Counted from the first letter of the stretch, positions 1 through 14,089 are shown. The stretch is DNA of 64,000 nucleotides from Hybos culiciformis (GCA_964007475.1 OZ023275.1:5642001-5706000); one strand, 5' to 3'. Notes: generated by a model from the sequence alone, not told the origin. Translations and numbers: made by a program.

Positions 1-196
1 TATATATTAGTTTAGGACTTTTCATTCCTTTGGATTGCTCTATGTGACTGTCATAATTTTGTTAAATTTTATTTCAAACAAAATAAGAAATTTATTATTA
101 TAAAACTTTTTAATTATATGAACATAATATATGAATCTAGTATATATAGAATTATTAAAAACTTAAAAATACAAATACAATAATTTTAATACTTAC

Positions 197-435
197 ATAT
201 TCATTTAATCCTTCAAGAACTAATTTTTTATATACAAATATTGTATGATTTTTTAAATATCCAATTTTATCTGAACATTTTCCACTATTTTCATCATTTT
301 TTCCATTATTTAATAATTGTTGTTCTGATTGAATTTGATTAACAGATGCAGTTGACATTATTCGAATAGGTCTACTTTGTACTTTTTGTAATAATAATAA
401 CCAAATACAAATATAAATATATAGATTATGGAACT
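197..435 (-). CDS. candidate internal coding exon, unknown protein
   Basis: Seen: on the minus strand a T-rich tract ends in an acceptor (tttacag, AG at 437-436). An open frame of about 79 codons follows, then a consensus donor gtaagt at 196. The peptide has a short hydrophobic run (LYIYICIWLLLL), a basic stretch (QKVQSRPIRI), a polar Gln/Asn-rich part and the segment GYLKNHTIFVYKKLVLEGL. Phase: read from the acceptor, the exon starts with two bases that complete a codon begun by one base. That is the phase in which the exon at 5874-5400 ends, so the two could be spliced together across about 5 kb. It ends in phase 0 and the gene would continue beyond position 1. Inference: an exon of a host gene. 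I do not recognise the family. A methionine inside the exon is not needed as a start. Chance open frame plus chance splice signals in A+T-rich DNA is the alternative. Confidence 0.45.
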
Positions 436-3400
436 CTGTAAATAAATTATAAGAAAAAAAAAGAAAAAAAAAATTAATAAAAATTTCAAAATATTGAAGT
501 CTTTCATAAAAATTAATTCATAAAGGTTCCTTATAGTAATACCGAATAATAATTTAATTTGTTTTCGCAATTCAGCTTGCTAATATTTTCAATTGACTAT
601 GAAGTATTAAAGGTTTCTCCATTTTCACTATACATAAAATTAATTTTAACGCAAACCTTATTAAAAATCTAAGTAATTATCTCTCAGCGAAACATGATAA
701 TAAATTTCTAATTTTATTCAGTTCATTTTTTCGCTAAACAATATTTGGTCGAAAAGATAATCAAAAGAATCAGATAAATTTTAATTCCTCAAAATAAAAA
801 TTAATAATAATACTAAATTATAAAATACGTAAAAAAAAAAATTGATATATTAAGATCCAAAATAGAAAATAAAATAATACAGTGACAAGTTAAAGATTTT
901 TATTAACACAAAAAAAAGCTCTGCTTTGTTGAATAAAAAAAATATATAAATAAATAAATATTTTGTGGCACCACATTGTCTACCATTTCGCGATTTTGAA
1001 TATATTTAATTTTTAACATCAAAAATTCTATGTATATAGAAAATAATGGCAAAAAGAAATAAAATTAAAAAAAATTTCAATAACTTGTTAACAACAATTT
1101 TTTTTATATATTTATTTTTTAAAATTAATATCGTGAACATGTTAATATAATAATTTTTATTGAAAGTTATTAAAAAATTGATTGAAAATAAATAATTTTT
1201 TTGAAATGTGAATATGGGCAAGTATAATTTGTCTTACATGCTTAACCGGATGGCTTTAGAAGATTGGGTTTAATAGCATTATTTTTCTATGCATTTACTT
1301 CATGATGCTGAAGAATTTAGTATCTTCAACTAGTTAGATACTTTTACCGAATTATCTTTAATTGAAGTTGGCATTTTATTTCCCAAAGTTATCAAAATTT
1401 ATACCATTTCTTTTCAAAAGTTTGTACAAATAATAAAAAAAATAATTTCAATATATGAAAAGAAAATCTTTCCTTTCTGATTTTTCCATTGTACATTTTA
1501 ATATGTGCATCTCTGTGGAGAAAAATTGAATAAAAATATTTTTACTGCAAGATAACAATTTTTTTTTTCATTTTTATCCAATGAAATTCATTAAGCTGAA
1601 GTTCAAATCGAAAAAAAAACAAATTTAATAAAAAATTAAAAGAAGTGTATAATGAAATTGAGACCGGTGAGGAAGTTTTTACAATGTGTGCGGTTTAGTT
1701 TTATGTCTACATTTTTAAAATATTTATTTTGTTAATAAAAAAAAATTAAATAAAAATAATTGTAAATAGTTTAATGTAATTTGAACTATTTAGTTTAAGT
1801 CGTATGATATATTTAACTTAATTAATGAAAAGCATAATGCTTTGATAAAAAAAAATATGAAATTTAACTCTTATTTTTTTGCAGTTTTAATTTTTTTTTT
1901 TGCAATTTATTATGTTCGGCTTAAATTTTCCACAAAATTAAAGATAGTTAGAGTTCTGTTCTATAATTTTTTTGCAAAATTATGCAATTTCTATCGAAGA
2001 AAGTGATATTCATTAAAAAAAAATATTTCTTTTTCTATGAATAAAATATTTTAGAGTTTTAGGGTTACATTTTTGTATATATGTGTTCCCTAAATAGGAG
2101 AGATATGTGTAAATAATGGAAAGTAAAACCATGAACATAATGTAAGCTACAAATAGAATGCAAGAATAAAATTAATTGCAAAAATGACAAAAAAAAAGGC
2201 ATTTATTAATTTATTTCTTAAAAACATAAAAAAATAAATTTGTTAAAAATTATATTAAGGCCGTGATCATGCTCGACATAATTTCTTAGATTCTTCTTCT
2301 TTAATTTGTAGATATGCTGCAGTCATATCAAAGATGATTTTATTTATAAATATATATGTAGGTATGTTCATTATTATTATATACAATGTACAATTGAATT
2401 TTCCGCTTGTGAGGTGAAAAATGTTAAATATAAATAGTTACAATTAATTAAATTGTAACAAAAAGAAGACTGTAAAGACGTTATAAAGAGACACTTAATT
2501 TTCTACACAGAGAAAAATATTCAATTACGAATGTTGATTAACTTTTATTTTTTAAAGCGGCAAATAGAAAACTTTTTTTTTTTATAATACATATTAATTT
2601 TTCGATTCAATAATAACATACCCATTGTAAGTATTGTTCAACATGTTCAAAAATATGTCTAATAAAAATACGATAAAAACTCAATTTAGAGACCAAAACC
2701 TACTTAATCTTTCAATAAATATAACCTATTGCACAAAATAAAAATAACATTAACATAAAAAGTAAGGATTTGATTATTACCCAAAATAAAAGGTCGATTC
2801 GGATATATTACAGGACAGTTATAGATATCCTAAAATAAACCAACAAGTGTTCTCGAACAATTTAAAAAAATTAGGTTTTAATGTAAAATTATTGACAAGA
2901 ATGACATGTTGACATTGTTGAAGCAAATATGTAGTAAAATCGTTAGTATGGCAGGTGGTAATTAACAATAAACTAAGCGACAAAAATTTTAAATAATTAT
3001 ATAATTCTTTGTATATAAAGTTATGTAAATAAAACATATCTTTTTTTTTTTGTAATTTAAAAATATTTTATTCCTAGTTACTAGGTGTTATCATTTTAGT
3101 TGCACCAGCCGTTCTAAAATCAAATAATTTCTATTTGTACTTTAGTTCTTTTATTTTCAAAAAATTTACTGTAAATATGTACCAAAAATATGTACCAAAA
3201 ATGTATAAACAAAATAATGTTATAATTTATAACAACAAAAATTAAGTGAACACCACGGAATTACCGACAAAAATGTCATAAAAATATACTCTATCGAACC
3301 GGTCTTATCGCAAGATGACGTCTTTATTATTATTTCAAAATATTTTGTTTTCACTTCAGATTAATTGATTGACGCTCCGAAATTTATCAAGTTTATGGTA

Positions 3401-5399
3401 TATATGGCCATTCTAAATTTAAATATAATTTCTTTAGAAAAAAATTCGCCCTTCTTTTGCTGTAGTATTTATTTCCTTATCTAACAAAATAGCAGAAAAA
3501 GATTTGATTTGTTTTTATTTTTTATTTTTTACTTTTTTTTTTTAATAACAAATATATCATCAGCAAAAAAAGTAATTACTTGAAAGTTTCAATGAAATTA
3601 AAAATAAGATATATGCAGTTTACATATATGGTTTCAAATTATCTAATTTAAGTACACCTTCATATAATTAAATTCATAAGATGATCACGTTTTCTTAATA
3701 TGCTATTTTAAATAATCTTAATTAATTACCAAGCTCACATATAGTTATGTTAGAGATGATTCTGTCTATAATTTAAGTGTCAAAAGCTCAGAACTAAAAA
3801 TTTTCATTCGTGAGATAATTAAGAATTAAAGACAGAAAAATTTGAAGTTGGAATCACAAAATTAAAAAATATTCTGAATAACAGAAATGAAAATATTTTA
3901 ATTTTATATTTTGATTTCGAATCCTTTAGAAATGTGTATAATAATACTAGATATAAGTAATAACTTAAATGCTATAATATATAAGTATATTATAATATAA
4001 ATATTATTTATTGAACAAAATTATTATTTTTGAAATTTCAAAATAGTTTTAAATTTTGTTAACTTTAATTGAGTTTTTTAATTTGTTACAAAAATGAACA
4101 AATATAAATAAATTTATTTGAATTAAGATAAAAATAAACCACGAAATGTACGTTTGCCTTTATTCCATCTTTTATTTTAACGAAAAGTTATTACAATTAT
4201 AATTATCCTTTATGCGATCGCGATTATATTAAGCTTCTGACACTATTTGTTTTCAATCACTAATTTAAATTTAAATTATTACCAAGTTTTATATTATAAT
4301 AATAAAAATTATAGAATTCTAAAGATTATGGCTTATTATAGTTGTTTCTATACTCATAAAATTTTCATAATAATGTTACAAATTTTGTTCACAAATTCGA
4401 CTCCCCAAATAATTAAAGTGAAAATATTTCAATTTATACATAATTTTATTTGTCAAACTGTATTATTTATTGTAATTTTAATTCAAAAAAAAAAAATATT
4501 TATTTTTCATATTTATGTGATTAATTTAATAAATCAAAAGAATTTTTAATTCTTATCAAGATGTAATGAAGAAAAATATTACCAATTTCATAAATTTAAA
4601 AATTAATTAAATTTTCTTTAAAATATTCTAAATGTGAAAATAAAAGAAAGAATTTTCATGATAACAATTTTCTTTTGCAATATAATAATAAAATACTCAC
4701 ACAAGTTGTAAATTTTAAATGGAATATTTATGATGTTAAAGTGTAAAAACCCACTAAACGATAGCCGGTTAACAGGTAAATTTTTTTTTATCAATAAATT
4801 TATGAATGAGAAACATGTGTGAGATACTAAGTTTATTTGTTTTTAAAGCTTTCATGTATAATGTTTGCTTTTATTTATTGTTGTATGCAAAACAAAATTT
4901 CCGCTAGATACATTAAAAAAAAAAAAAAAATTGGTCGTAAAATTTCTTCAGATTTTTTTTTTTTAATTTGTACTTACTGATAATTTTGATCATTTTCAGT
5001 AAAAAAAAAATTTTTTTTTTTTTTTAAATAAATTTTTATGTTTTACACAAAATTCAAAAACACTACTTTGTAAATATATATATTTAACAAAAATAAAAAG
5101 ATAAATAAAATTTAATTTTTTTGTGTATTTTTTTTCGTGAAATAATTTAATGACAAAAAGAAAACTAATTTTAAATTTTGAATGCGAAGTTTAAGAAAAA
5201 AAAAAATTTTTTTTTTTAATTAATCCTGATCATATAGATTTGTATATTACAATGAAATTGTTTCCAATGAACGAAAGAAAAAATAATAAACAAAATTTTT
5301 AGTCCAAATTTTAGAATTTTTATTTATTTTAAATGACAGAAAATTGATAAGAAGTTAAATTAATTGAAGATAAAAAAAATTTATAACATATTAACTTAC
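436..5399 (-). other. putative intron, A+T-rich, no further gene seen
   Basis: About 5 kb of low-complexity A+T-rich DNA between two candidate minus-strand exons. It holds many poly-A/poly-T tracts (for example 4914-5040 and 5190-5220) but no repeat with recognisable ends and no long open frame. The 70-100-residue frames in it have the Ile/Asn/Lys/Phe composition expected of random A+T-rich DNA. A possible minus-strand donor (gtgagt) near 4700 follows a weak acceptor near 4760, but its phase does not fit the neighbouring exons. Confidence 0.4.
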
Positions 5400-5874
5400 T
5401 TAATTTTTTAGCATTAAATACTTTTAGTGAGGATCTTAAAATAAAATTACATCTAGATGAGGAGATTTTTTTTAAATCTTTGTCGTATAAATTTTCACTA
5501 TAATTTTTATTTTTCATATTATTTTTATAATTATTTTTACAATTATTTATATTTAAATCTATATTATTATTATTATTTTTATTAATTTTATTTTTATTTT
5601 CATATAAAAATTTCCTATTTTCTTTAATTGTATGCAAAGTTTTAATTGTTGTTTGATTTCGATTCATAATTTTAACTATGCTTTCATCGTAATCAACACG
5701 TTGTTGTGTTGTAGATAAAATTGAATTATTACAATAATAACATTTATTATTAATTAAATATTTTTTTTGTTTTTCTATTACATAGCCTCTATGCCGATAA
5801 ATAAATTTATCAATCTCATCCATTTTATTTTTTTTTAATTTTTTATTTTTGTTTCAAAAATTATTCAAAAAGAT
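5400..5874 (-). CDS. candidate first coding exon, Asn-rich protein
   Basis: Seen: a minus-strand acceptor (attattttcag) is followed by an exon starting at 5874. The first ATG is at 5823-5821. An in-frame TGA about 11 codons upstream, inside the same exon, makes this ATG the likely start. The frame runs 141 codons to 5400, where a consensus donor gtaagt follows; the continuing frame 5399-5329 would be intron read-through. The peptide starts MDEIDKFIYRHRGYVIEKQK, has a cysteine pair in NKCYYCNNS, then an Asn/Lys-rich low-complexity tract around residues 70-100 with five consecutive Asn codons, and ends SSLKVFNAKKL. It exits in phase 1, matching the exon at 435. Asn runs are common in disordered regions of insect proteins (family knowledge). 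I recognise no domain. Inference: first coding exon of a minus-strand gene with spliced 5' UTR. Composition bias means a chance frame cannot be excluded. Confidence 0.5.
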
Positions 5875-8800
5875 CTGAAAATAATATTTGTTTTTTTTTT
5901 TATCTTTTTTTTTTTTTTTCAATTTCAAGATGTTATTTAATTCACTTTTTTTTTTCTTCTTTTTTGTTTTACAAATTCAATTCAATTTCAAAATTATTTT
6001 ATTTCAATTTATTGATAATAGTTTAATTACTAAAGCCTCTTTTTAGTAAAATATTAATTAATATAAATATTATAATAATTAAAAAAAAAACAATAAGTAT
6101 CTTTTATCTTATTTATCTTATAAACAAAAAAAATTTCTTCTTAATAATATTAATTCACAATAATTATTATTGTGTTAACCGGACAAAATCTCAAGTGGAT
6201 ATAATTATTGCTACTTAATAACAAGATCTTATATATTTAAAAAAAAAAAAAAAATTTAATGATTGTGATTTTCTGTTAAAATAAATATAGTATAATAATA
6301 TCTGTCATATTAAAAAAATAAAAAAAAGCTTATAAGTATTTGTAAAAAAATAAAAAAATAAAAAACAATACATTATAATTGAAATAAACAGAGAGTCCAG
6401 TTTTTTTTTTTTTTTATATCTTATAAAAACTATTATGGGGTGTATGTAAGCTTATTTTTATCGTGCATATAAAATGTATAAAATTTAATAATTAATACAT
6501 CATAAAAGAAATTTCGCAATGAGTAAAGAATTTAATGTCGTCAAAAACATTTTTTTTTATTTTGGAGAAGTAAATTTATAAAATAAAAAATTCTCAGATA
6601 AATTTATTTTTATGCTTACATATGTTTTTGAAGCTTTTTTTTTGTTTCAATTGCGTTAGTCACTTTTTTATTGAGATTTTTAATTTGCTTGCGCCAATCA
6701 TAGTGTTATTTTTTTGATAATTTATTGATTTGTTTAAACTTAATAATAATAATTAAAGAGAATGAGAATCGTGCGCTAAAAGCTTTTTTTTTTTTTTTAT
6801 TATTTTGGTAATTTTTATCTATGGAAATTCCAATTAAAGTGTGCTTTTTTTTTTGTTTGTGCCAAATTCTTTCTTAGAAAAGAATTTAATTAAAACAAAA
6901 AAAAATAAAACTATATCTAATATAAAATTCAAAAACAAAATATTTTGTTTATTTATGTTAATGTTTTATTTAAAACAAAAAATAAATAAAAATAATTCAA
7001 ATGAAGAACCAAAAAAAAAAAAAAAAATATTTTTTCCAAACTTTTCAAATGTAAAAAACGTGAAAAATATTTATTACTAGCATTTTTAATATTAAATTGT
7101 AGGTGGATAAAACTAAAAATAAAAAATAAAGATAGAATAATTTTTTGTTTTATTTTCTAAATTCATTGACGATATTTAAGTCTAAAGTTTAACATCAGAT
7201 TATCTATCCAATTTATTTGATTTTTTTTTTTTAAATTAAACTTTGTTACAAAATTGAAAAATTTTTATTGAAACTTTGAAGACCCCAAGCATGGCTCGGT
7301 GGTTTAATGCGAAAAAATAATTGTATAGAATATTTATTTGGTACTCAAATTGCCAATTTTATAGCATTTTCAAATAGAAATCCTAGTTATGTTGTTTAGC
7401 AGCTTGTATTTTAAATCTGATAGCATTGCTAAAAATTCACTAATCATTTATCATCATTTATACTCTAATTTCGAATGAACTAAAATAAGTTGAAAAAATT
7501 AATAAATAGTGTTTCTAAATGAATCAATAATTTTTTTAAATTGCAAAAATACAATTCCTTTTACATAACATTTTTTTCCAATTACATTCGTAATATGTCC
7601 TTTTTTGTTTTTCTTTGAACTTTTAATTTTTTCTATTGGAGATTTATTTGTACATTATTTCATTCGAAATGATAGTTATTTCGACGGTACTTTATGTAGC
7701 TCAACGTATATTATGTATTTCCGTTTTAGGTTCTTAATATTTTAAGCGCAACAGGTAGATACTTTTTTCATACAAAACATTGGAAAAACGTGATAATTAA
7801 GAGAAAATTTATTTTAAAAGTTTATCCTTGTATCAAAAATGATGTAATTATTTATTTTATATTTCAATTGGATGTATGTATTTTATATGTTAAAATAATA
7901 ATATATTTTTGCAACCTGTTGCTCTACTACAGACTGAAGAAGCAAACACCTGTTACTTTTACATGTTAACATTAAGTTTCTCTCAAAAATATAATTTTTT
8001 TTTATGAATGAATCTGTGCAAATTTTTGATTGTATATTTATTTTCTTTTTTTTTTTTTTTACATAGAAAATATATAACAATATTTTTATTTTCATACCGG
8101 CGCGGCGCTTAGATAAAAAACTTTACTACTCACACTTAGATAATGTTTTCTTATGTTCAGATACATTTGTTCTTATGTACAGATATATATTTTGATCTTT
8201 TTATATATTATTTTCACAATTTTGTCGTGGTTAAATAATATATCAAAATCAGTTTTAATGAAATAAATAATATTTTAAGGTAATTTGATAACTTCTAAGA
8301 CTTCCATTATTTTACTTTTTTTTTTTTGTTTTTTAATGAAATTTATATATAACACTTTTAACGAACTTTTATTGGTTTTTGCGGTTGATAATGTAGAATT
8401 AAATATATGTACATATTTCTACTGACTGATGACCGACCACATTTAAGGACTGATTTTATTAATTTTTTTAAAAGCTAGTGTATAAAAAGTTTAATTCCAT
8501 TCAGGTGTTTTTGTTACTTTCAAGTCAACAAATTCATTTTTTAGTGAACTAAAGAAAAATACAGTTCATCAAAATAGATCGGCCTCTTACTGGTAGATTT
8601 TTTTCTTCAAATTCATTAAAGTATCAATATTTTAAAGTGTTTCCATTTGAATTAAAATTAAGTGAAATGTTTAAAAAAAATTAAATTTAAAATTGTAAAC
8701 GTACTTTCATAATAATATTTACGCATCTGGGATTTTGTATTCGGTAAAATCAACTTTAAAAAATAGAAATTATCGTAATATTGAAAAATAATAATAATTT

Positions 8801-9458
8801 ATCTTACAAAAAATAATTTTCCCTTTATCAATTATATTTGTTGAGTTTAATTTAAAAAAGGCTTTTATGGCTTAATATCGGTTTAATTTCCGCCCTATCA
8901 AAAAATTAAAAAATTATATACTATTATAAAAACTAAACGTGCGTTGTGTAACTGTAAACGTACAAAACTTTGATTACATTACATTGATTACATTATGGAC
9001 TAAGTTTACGAACTTGAACCGTGGCGTTTCCAAACTAAGCCTTAACAAAAATAATAATTAATTATAACAAAATAAATGTAATCTCGTAAAGTGAGTGGTT
9101 TATTTGTTATAAAAATTTTAAAAGAAAGAAAAATATACATATGTATATTTAATATTGACAATAAAAATTACAATATTATATAAACATTCGAAATATTGTT
9201 ATCTACATTTCGTAGTCTGATAGTCTTAGAGTAAATATCATTACATTCGATCGAGATTAGTTAGGAAGCTATTAAAAATTCTAGATCTCAAAATTCATGA
9301 AACAAAAATTGTTAGCTTTTGTATCTCAAAATTCTGCATTTTAAAATTTAATACGTCACTATCAGAATCTTAAAAAATCTTTTAAAATCAAATTCATTTG
9401 CTCTTTTACACATTTATATACCTAAGTTTTTTTTTTCAGATTCAGAACATTATATGTT
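5875..9458. other. A+T-rich stretch, no gene seen
   Basis: Probably the intron upstream of the 5874 exon. It contains many homopolymer tracts (5890-5960, 6240-6255, 6400-6415, 6790-6800, 8045-8060). A tRNA A-box-like string (tggctcggtgg near 7292) has no B box behind it. A lone G+C-rich ten-mer (ggcgcggcgc near 8099) recurs near 40589. No gene or bounded repeat is visible. Confidence 0.4.
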
Positions 9459-9528
9459 CCGAAATTTTGAAATCCGGAATTTAAAGATCCGGAATTATAA
9501 AATCCGGAATTTTTTTTTTAGATCCGTA
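9459..9528. repeat. short degenerate tandem repeat, atccggaattt unit
   Basis: Four imperfect copies of an 18-19 bp unit built on atccggaattt follow one another (gttccgaaatttt, atccggaatttaaag, atccggaattataaa, atccggaatttttt), then gatccgt. The unit is G+C-richer than its surroundings. Similar gattttgnaattta wording recurs as a degenerate array near 20990-21110. Confidence 0.5.
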
Positions 9529-10957
9529 ACTAAATCCCCATTATAATCTTTTATAAAAATTCATAGTTTTCTAAGAACATTGACATAATCCTGAACTTTT
9601 TTTCTTGATCTTAATTTCTAATAATTCAATATCTCTGTTTTATTATTTAAAAACTTTGGTTTGCAAATTTACTACAAATATTTATATTTCCGAAAAATAA
9701 TGAAATTTTCTCTTCTAATTTATGTTTCTACTTCGAAATATAAAAGTTTATGGAAAATATTGCATCTCCTCCATATTGACTTCTTCTTTCCAAAACCTTG
9801 TTAAGTTTTTCTTTAGTGACATTAAATAATTACCCTTAATCAATTATTAAAAATTTCAAATAATAGACAATTTAACATGCAATGAGCTTGTTAAATTAAA
9901 AATATTTTATAAAAATAATTATATTTTATAATTTTTTTAAAAATTGAATTGAATTTGTATCTAATCGAATTTATTCAATATTGAATTTAGTGTATTTTTT
10001 TTTGTTTTTTGCTTCTTAACGTAATCCTTCTTACATTGAGAACTAACACTATTAAAACTACATGTATATTATATTAAAATTTAAATCAAAATCTTATTTG
10101 ATTATATATTAAAAACTTATAATTAATAAAATCTAACAAATATTTCATTGAAATATTTTTAAAAGATTTCATCACTGTTCCCGCCACAACACGACGACGG
10201 ACTTATACATTTATACAAAACAAAATCACGATGTGTTCTGACGTTTAATTAATTCTTAACTGAAATTGAGTAACAAAGTATAAGAATGGCATAAAAACGA
10301 AATATTAATTTTTATTTAAATTTTTGCTTTTTTTTTTTAATTTTTATTTTTGTTAAGATTAAAATAAAATGTTTCTTTTTTTTTTGTTTTGTTTTTATAC
10401 TCAATTTACTCAAAAAATTTTGTTTAAAGAAAATAATAGGTATAGTAGGTATAAAAATATAAAGATTGAGAATTCTCACTCTTATCAAACAAATTTCGTC
10501 ATTACATTTAATTGATATTGAGTTAAATATTTTTATTTAATTGTGATTTGAATATTTAATTTATATTTTGCATTACTAAAAATTTTGCAATTCTTTTTAT
10601 TATAAATATTTGTATGTGTATGTGACAAGAGTGCCACAAATAAAGGAGATGAATGAGTAGATTTTGATTTTTATTTTTTGTAAATTCTAGTTTATTTTGT
10701 ATAGTTTCGAAAAATATTAGTTATAAAGGCCAATTGAATAAAATTACTTACTAATGCAACGAAAAAATAAACTTTTAAATCCATAGTTCGGTGTAAAAAA
10801 AAATTAACCCCCAATCATAATGTTTCTTCATACTAAATTATTATATTAAAGTGTGCAATAGATTGTTCGGAACCTTCAATCATTTTTTTAATAAGTTACT
10901 AAAAGTAATTAACCTTTTGGAAAATTTAAAATAAAATATGACATAAAATTTACTTAC
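9529..10957. other. A+T-rich stretch, no gene seen
   Basis: No supported gene. A small minus-strand frame at 10784-10752 starts with ATG, encodes eleven mostly hydrophobic residues and abuts a gtaagt donor. It could be a tiny signal-peptide-like first exon, but nothing downstream supports it. Confidence 0.3.
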
Positions 10958-10997
10958 CTTAGATATTTTCGGGATATAAAAGTTGAAACCTTGAAAC
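10958..10997 (-). other. candidate 40-nt exon, perhaps 5' UTR
   Basis: Seen: on the minus strand a strong polypyrimidine acceptor (ttgttttttttacag) immediately precedes 40 nt of higher-complexity sequence that ends in aag followed by the consensus donor gtaagt. Both splice signals are close to ideal and directly flank the segment. One frame is open and reads FQGFNFYIPKISK after a first partial codon. Because the exon at 5874-5400 has an in-frame stop upstream of its ATG, this segment would be 5' UTR if the two belong to one transcript. Not provable without RNA data. Confidence 0.4.
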
Positions 10998-13900
10998 CTG
11001 TAAAAAAAACAAAAATTATTAAATGTGCTTAAAACGATGCGCTTACAGTTATTTTATAAAACTGGGATCAGAGCTGAACGGAGGGACTAGAGTTTGCCAG
11101 GGAAACCTGTTCTAATACCGTTACACTTTTTAATTCCAATTTTTTTTTATGTACATATTTCGTTGGGTTTCGATTGCTATTTCTACGTAAATACACATAT
11201 ATTTTGTTAACTTAAACTTATCATTAATGTGGATTTAAATCTTGTGATTTTGTGATGCATTTTCCATAATGCTTGATGTACACGTAATTTTTGCACTCAA
11301 AAATTTATATTCATGTATTTACATAATTACGTACACTAGGTTATATTAACTTTATTACTTAAAATTTAATATATGTTCTATATTATTGAACAAAAAAAAA
11401 AAAATAAAATAAAATAATGGTATTTCCGGAGGTTGGTTATCCATGACATTGCCTATAATAACAGTATTCACGTTATTTATATTAGCGGCATTATACAACT
11501 GAATACTAATTGATAATAAATGTGAATTTTTGTTAATAAAATTAGAAAAAGAAATTTATAATGAACTAAGTAAATAATTGATCAGATTTGCGAGTCCGGT
11601 TCAAGATAAAATCAAACGTCAAAAAGTTTTAAATATTTTATAGCTATTATCAAATAATTTTTAAACAAAATAAATGTTTATTAATATAATTTGACAACAT
11701 AAAAAGAAGTTAACAATATAATAAAAAAAATATTTTTTGACTAATTAATTTTTAGACAAAACTATATCAATATTTCAATAGGCAAACAAAATATGTATAA
11801 CTTTAAATGCGCATGTATGTATATCACTTAATATTATCGTTATCTATTAGTACATTTTTCAAAGGTTTAGATTTTTAGAACTTTATTTGAACTCTTGAAT
11901 ATTATTGTTTTTAATCTTTGAGAATATGTTAAAAGCAAATTGTCTGTAATAGTTTTGAATAATATGTATTTAAGAAAAATTTTAAATTGAATAAAAATAT
12001 GAATAAGAATACACACATTTTTATTTGGAATTAGTACTCAGAACTGAGCAAGCAAACGTTATTTTCTGTTTAGAATTAATATAATTTTAAAATATTTGGA
12101 AGATCAATTTATTGTTCCAATTGAAATTGCCAAAAGTAAGACATCTTATTACACATTTCTGAAGCAACAATTAAAGATGTTAATTTAACGGACGGAAGAA
12201 GAAAAAAAATTAATGGAATTGCGAAATACCTACCTGTAGAATGAATTCGATGTTTTAAAAAATATTTCTAATAAAACGTGCATAAGTTTATTCTGTAAGC
12301 AATTCATAATTTTATTCATATTGCTATTAAATAAGGGAGAACATAAAATCAACATAATAAGAATAGTTTGTTACTAGTTACTAGATATTTATTTAAGTAA
12401 AGTTGGGAAAATCATAGAACGATGAATTTAGTGGTAATTTGGATGTAGAAAAATGTATTAATTTTTTTTTTTTTAAATCCTGATATTTTGTTAGTGAATA
12501 CTTTTAAGGCTATATTCTGAAGAATTTTGACGTTATGTCAGTGCCTCTATTAAAAAAAATCAGATTAATGAGATCGTAATATAATTTAAATAATTAGAAG
12601 AATTTAATTGAGTAACTGAAAAATATATCAGATATAAGTATGTAAAGAATTTTAATAATATTATTAAATAAAAATAACATCTGCTCCACTTTTTTTTTTA
12701 GTAATTGATTGAAAAGAATCAATATAATCGGAATCAATGACTCATACGCAAAAATGAGTAATCCTGTTGAGCCGAAATACAATTACAATAGTTTAATTTA
12801 AAAATGTACATTATAATTGAAATATATTGTGGACATCTCAAAAAAAATAAACAAACAATTATTGTTAAATATTCTAAAAATAAATTATTTGCCATAATGT
12901 TTAATTATTTATATGTTCAATTTTCTAAAAGTGAGCAAGAATATCATAGCTTATAATCTCTACAAGCAAAATATAAAAAAAAATTATCAATAACATTTTA
13001 AATATGCATGTACAGTACACATTTAAGCTCATTTAAGCGCACGTATGTTTACATTTCAGTTTTTAAAAATATCAAAAATTGCTTGTAAAAATAATACGGA
13101 ATTCCCCTGTTTATGACGTCAAAATAAGTGAAGCTTTTTTTAATTGATAAAGCGTGCCTATATTAAAAAATATTGAAATTAAAACTATGATATCACTGTG
13201 AGAGGTGGCTAGACATACCAAAATTTTTAATAATATACAACAATCTTATGTATAATACAATATAATAAGGTTGAAAATTTGAATTGTGTTATTTTTTTAT
13301 AGATAATTTTTAAGTAGAAATTAATTATATTAAAAAAAAACTTTATTTTTAATTCAGTTGTTGTATTTGATCTTATTAAAAAACGATATAGAATAAATTT
13401 TAAGGGGGAATTTTTTTTTTCTACAAAATTATAAAAATATCAAAACTGGTTCAGGAACCTGTATAAAATTATAAAATAAATAAAACAAATATAAACAAAA
13501 ATTTATTTTATTTCAAACAATAACTAAAATTTATAATATTATAGTGTCTTGTCTATATTCCAATAGTCCAGATTCTACATAATTCATATTTAGTTACATA
13601 TTTACTTCCATTTTCAATTATTCTATAACTCTCAGTAAATTAGATATGATTTAGTCTAATATCATCTAATCCAACTCATTTAGATTTACGATTTGTTTTT
13701 AAGTACTTATTGATTGTAATTAAAGAAAAATTTAACTTTTTTGAGGCTTCATTTTGGGAGACTATCATGTTTAGGGCATAAAAAAATAAAAAATCTAACT
13801 GCTCATCTCTACATGCCTGACATTGTACATTTAACATACAAATTACAATAATGTAGAAAACGTTTAAGTTATGTTAAGGAATTAAATATCCTATATTAGA

Positions 13901-14012
13901 AAATTTTGTAAAATATGAGTTTATTGTGAAAACTAACATTGACATTTTTTTTGCCCGGCAACAGGTTAAAGCTTGTGAACTTTATTATTTTAATATTACA
14001 CTATATGCATAA
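10998..14012. other. A+T-rich stretch, no gene seen
   Basis: No gene seen. A G+C-richer island at about 11060-11120 (gatcagagctgaacggaggg and onward) stands out from the background but matches nothing I recognise. The end of the stretch (13941-13998) resembles 14147-14204, so host DNA is duplicated around the transposon fragment at 14013. Confidence 0.4.
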
Positions 14013-14089
14013 TCGTGTCAATGTATTTTTGTGTATACAGAACTCTTAATTAATAACAAATTTAGTTTACATATACAATAATCTACTAT
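14013..14089 (+). mobile_element. terminal fragment of the TA-flanked hairpin family
   Basis: The segment from cgtgtcaatgtatttttgtg to aatctactat is nearly identical to the outer ends of the elements at 32731-38217 and 60799-61317 and stops at the same terminus, followed by TA. Only the last 77 bp or so of a unit of more than 500 bp is present; the rest is missing, with no target duplication on the left. Approximately 58-bp stretches on either side (13941-13998 and 14147-14204, sharing gtgaactttattatttt) resemble each other directly. Confidence 0.8.

Noticed and set aside
4247..4549. A 100-residue plus-strand frame
   Set aside because: Its composition (Ile, Phe, Asn, Lys, Tyr) is what random A+T-rich DNA gives; it has no motif and no splice or promoter context.
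7285..7312. tRNA-like A box (tggctcggtgg) suggesting a SINE head
   Set aside because: No B box or foldable tRNA follows within the expected distance.
10752..10784. Eleven-codon ATG exon (MDLKVYFFVAL) ending at a gtaagt donor
   Set aside because: Too short to support alone in A+T-rich DNA, and no matching downstream exon was found.
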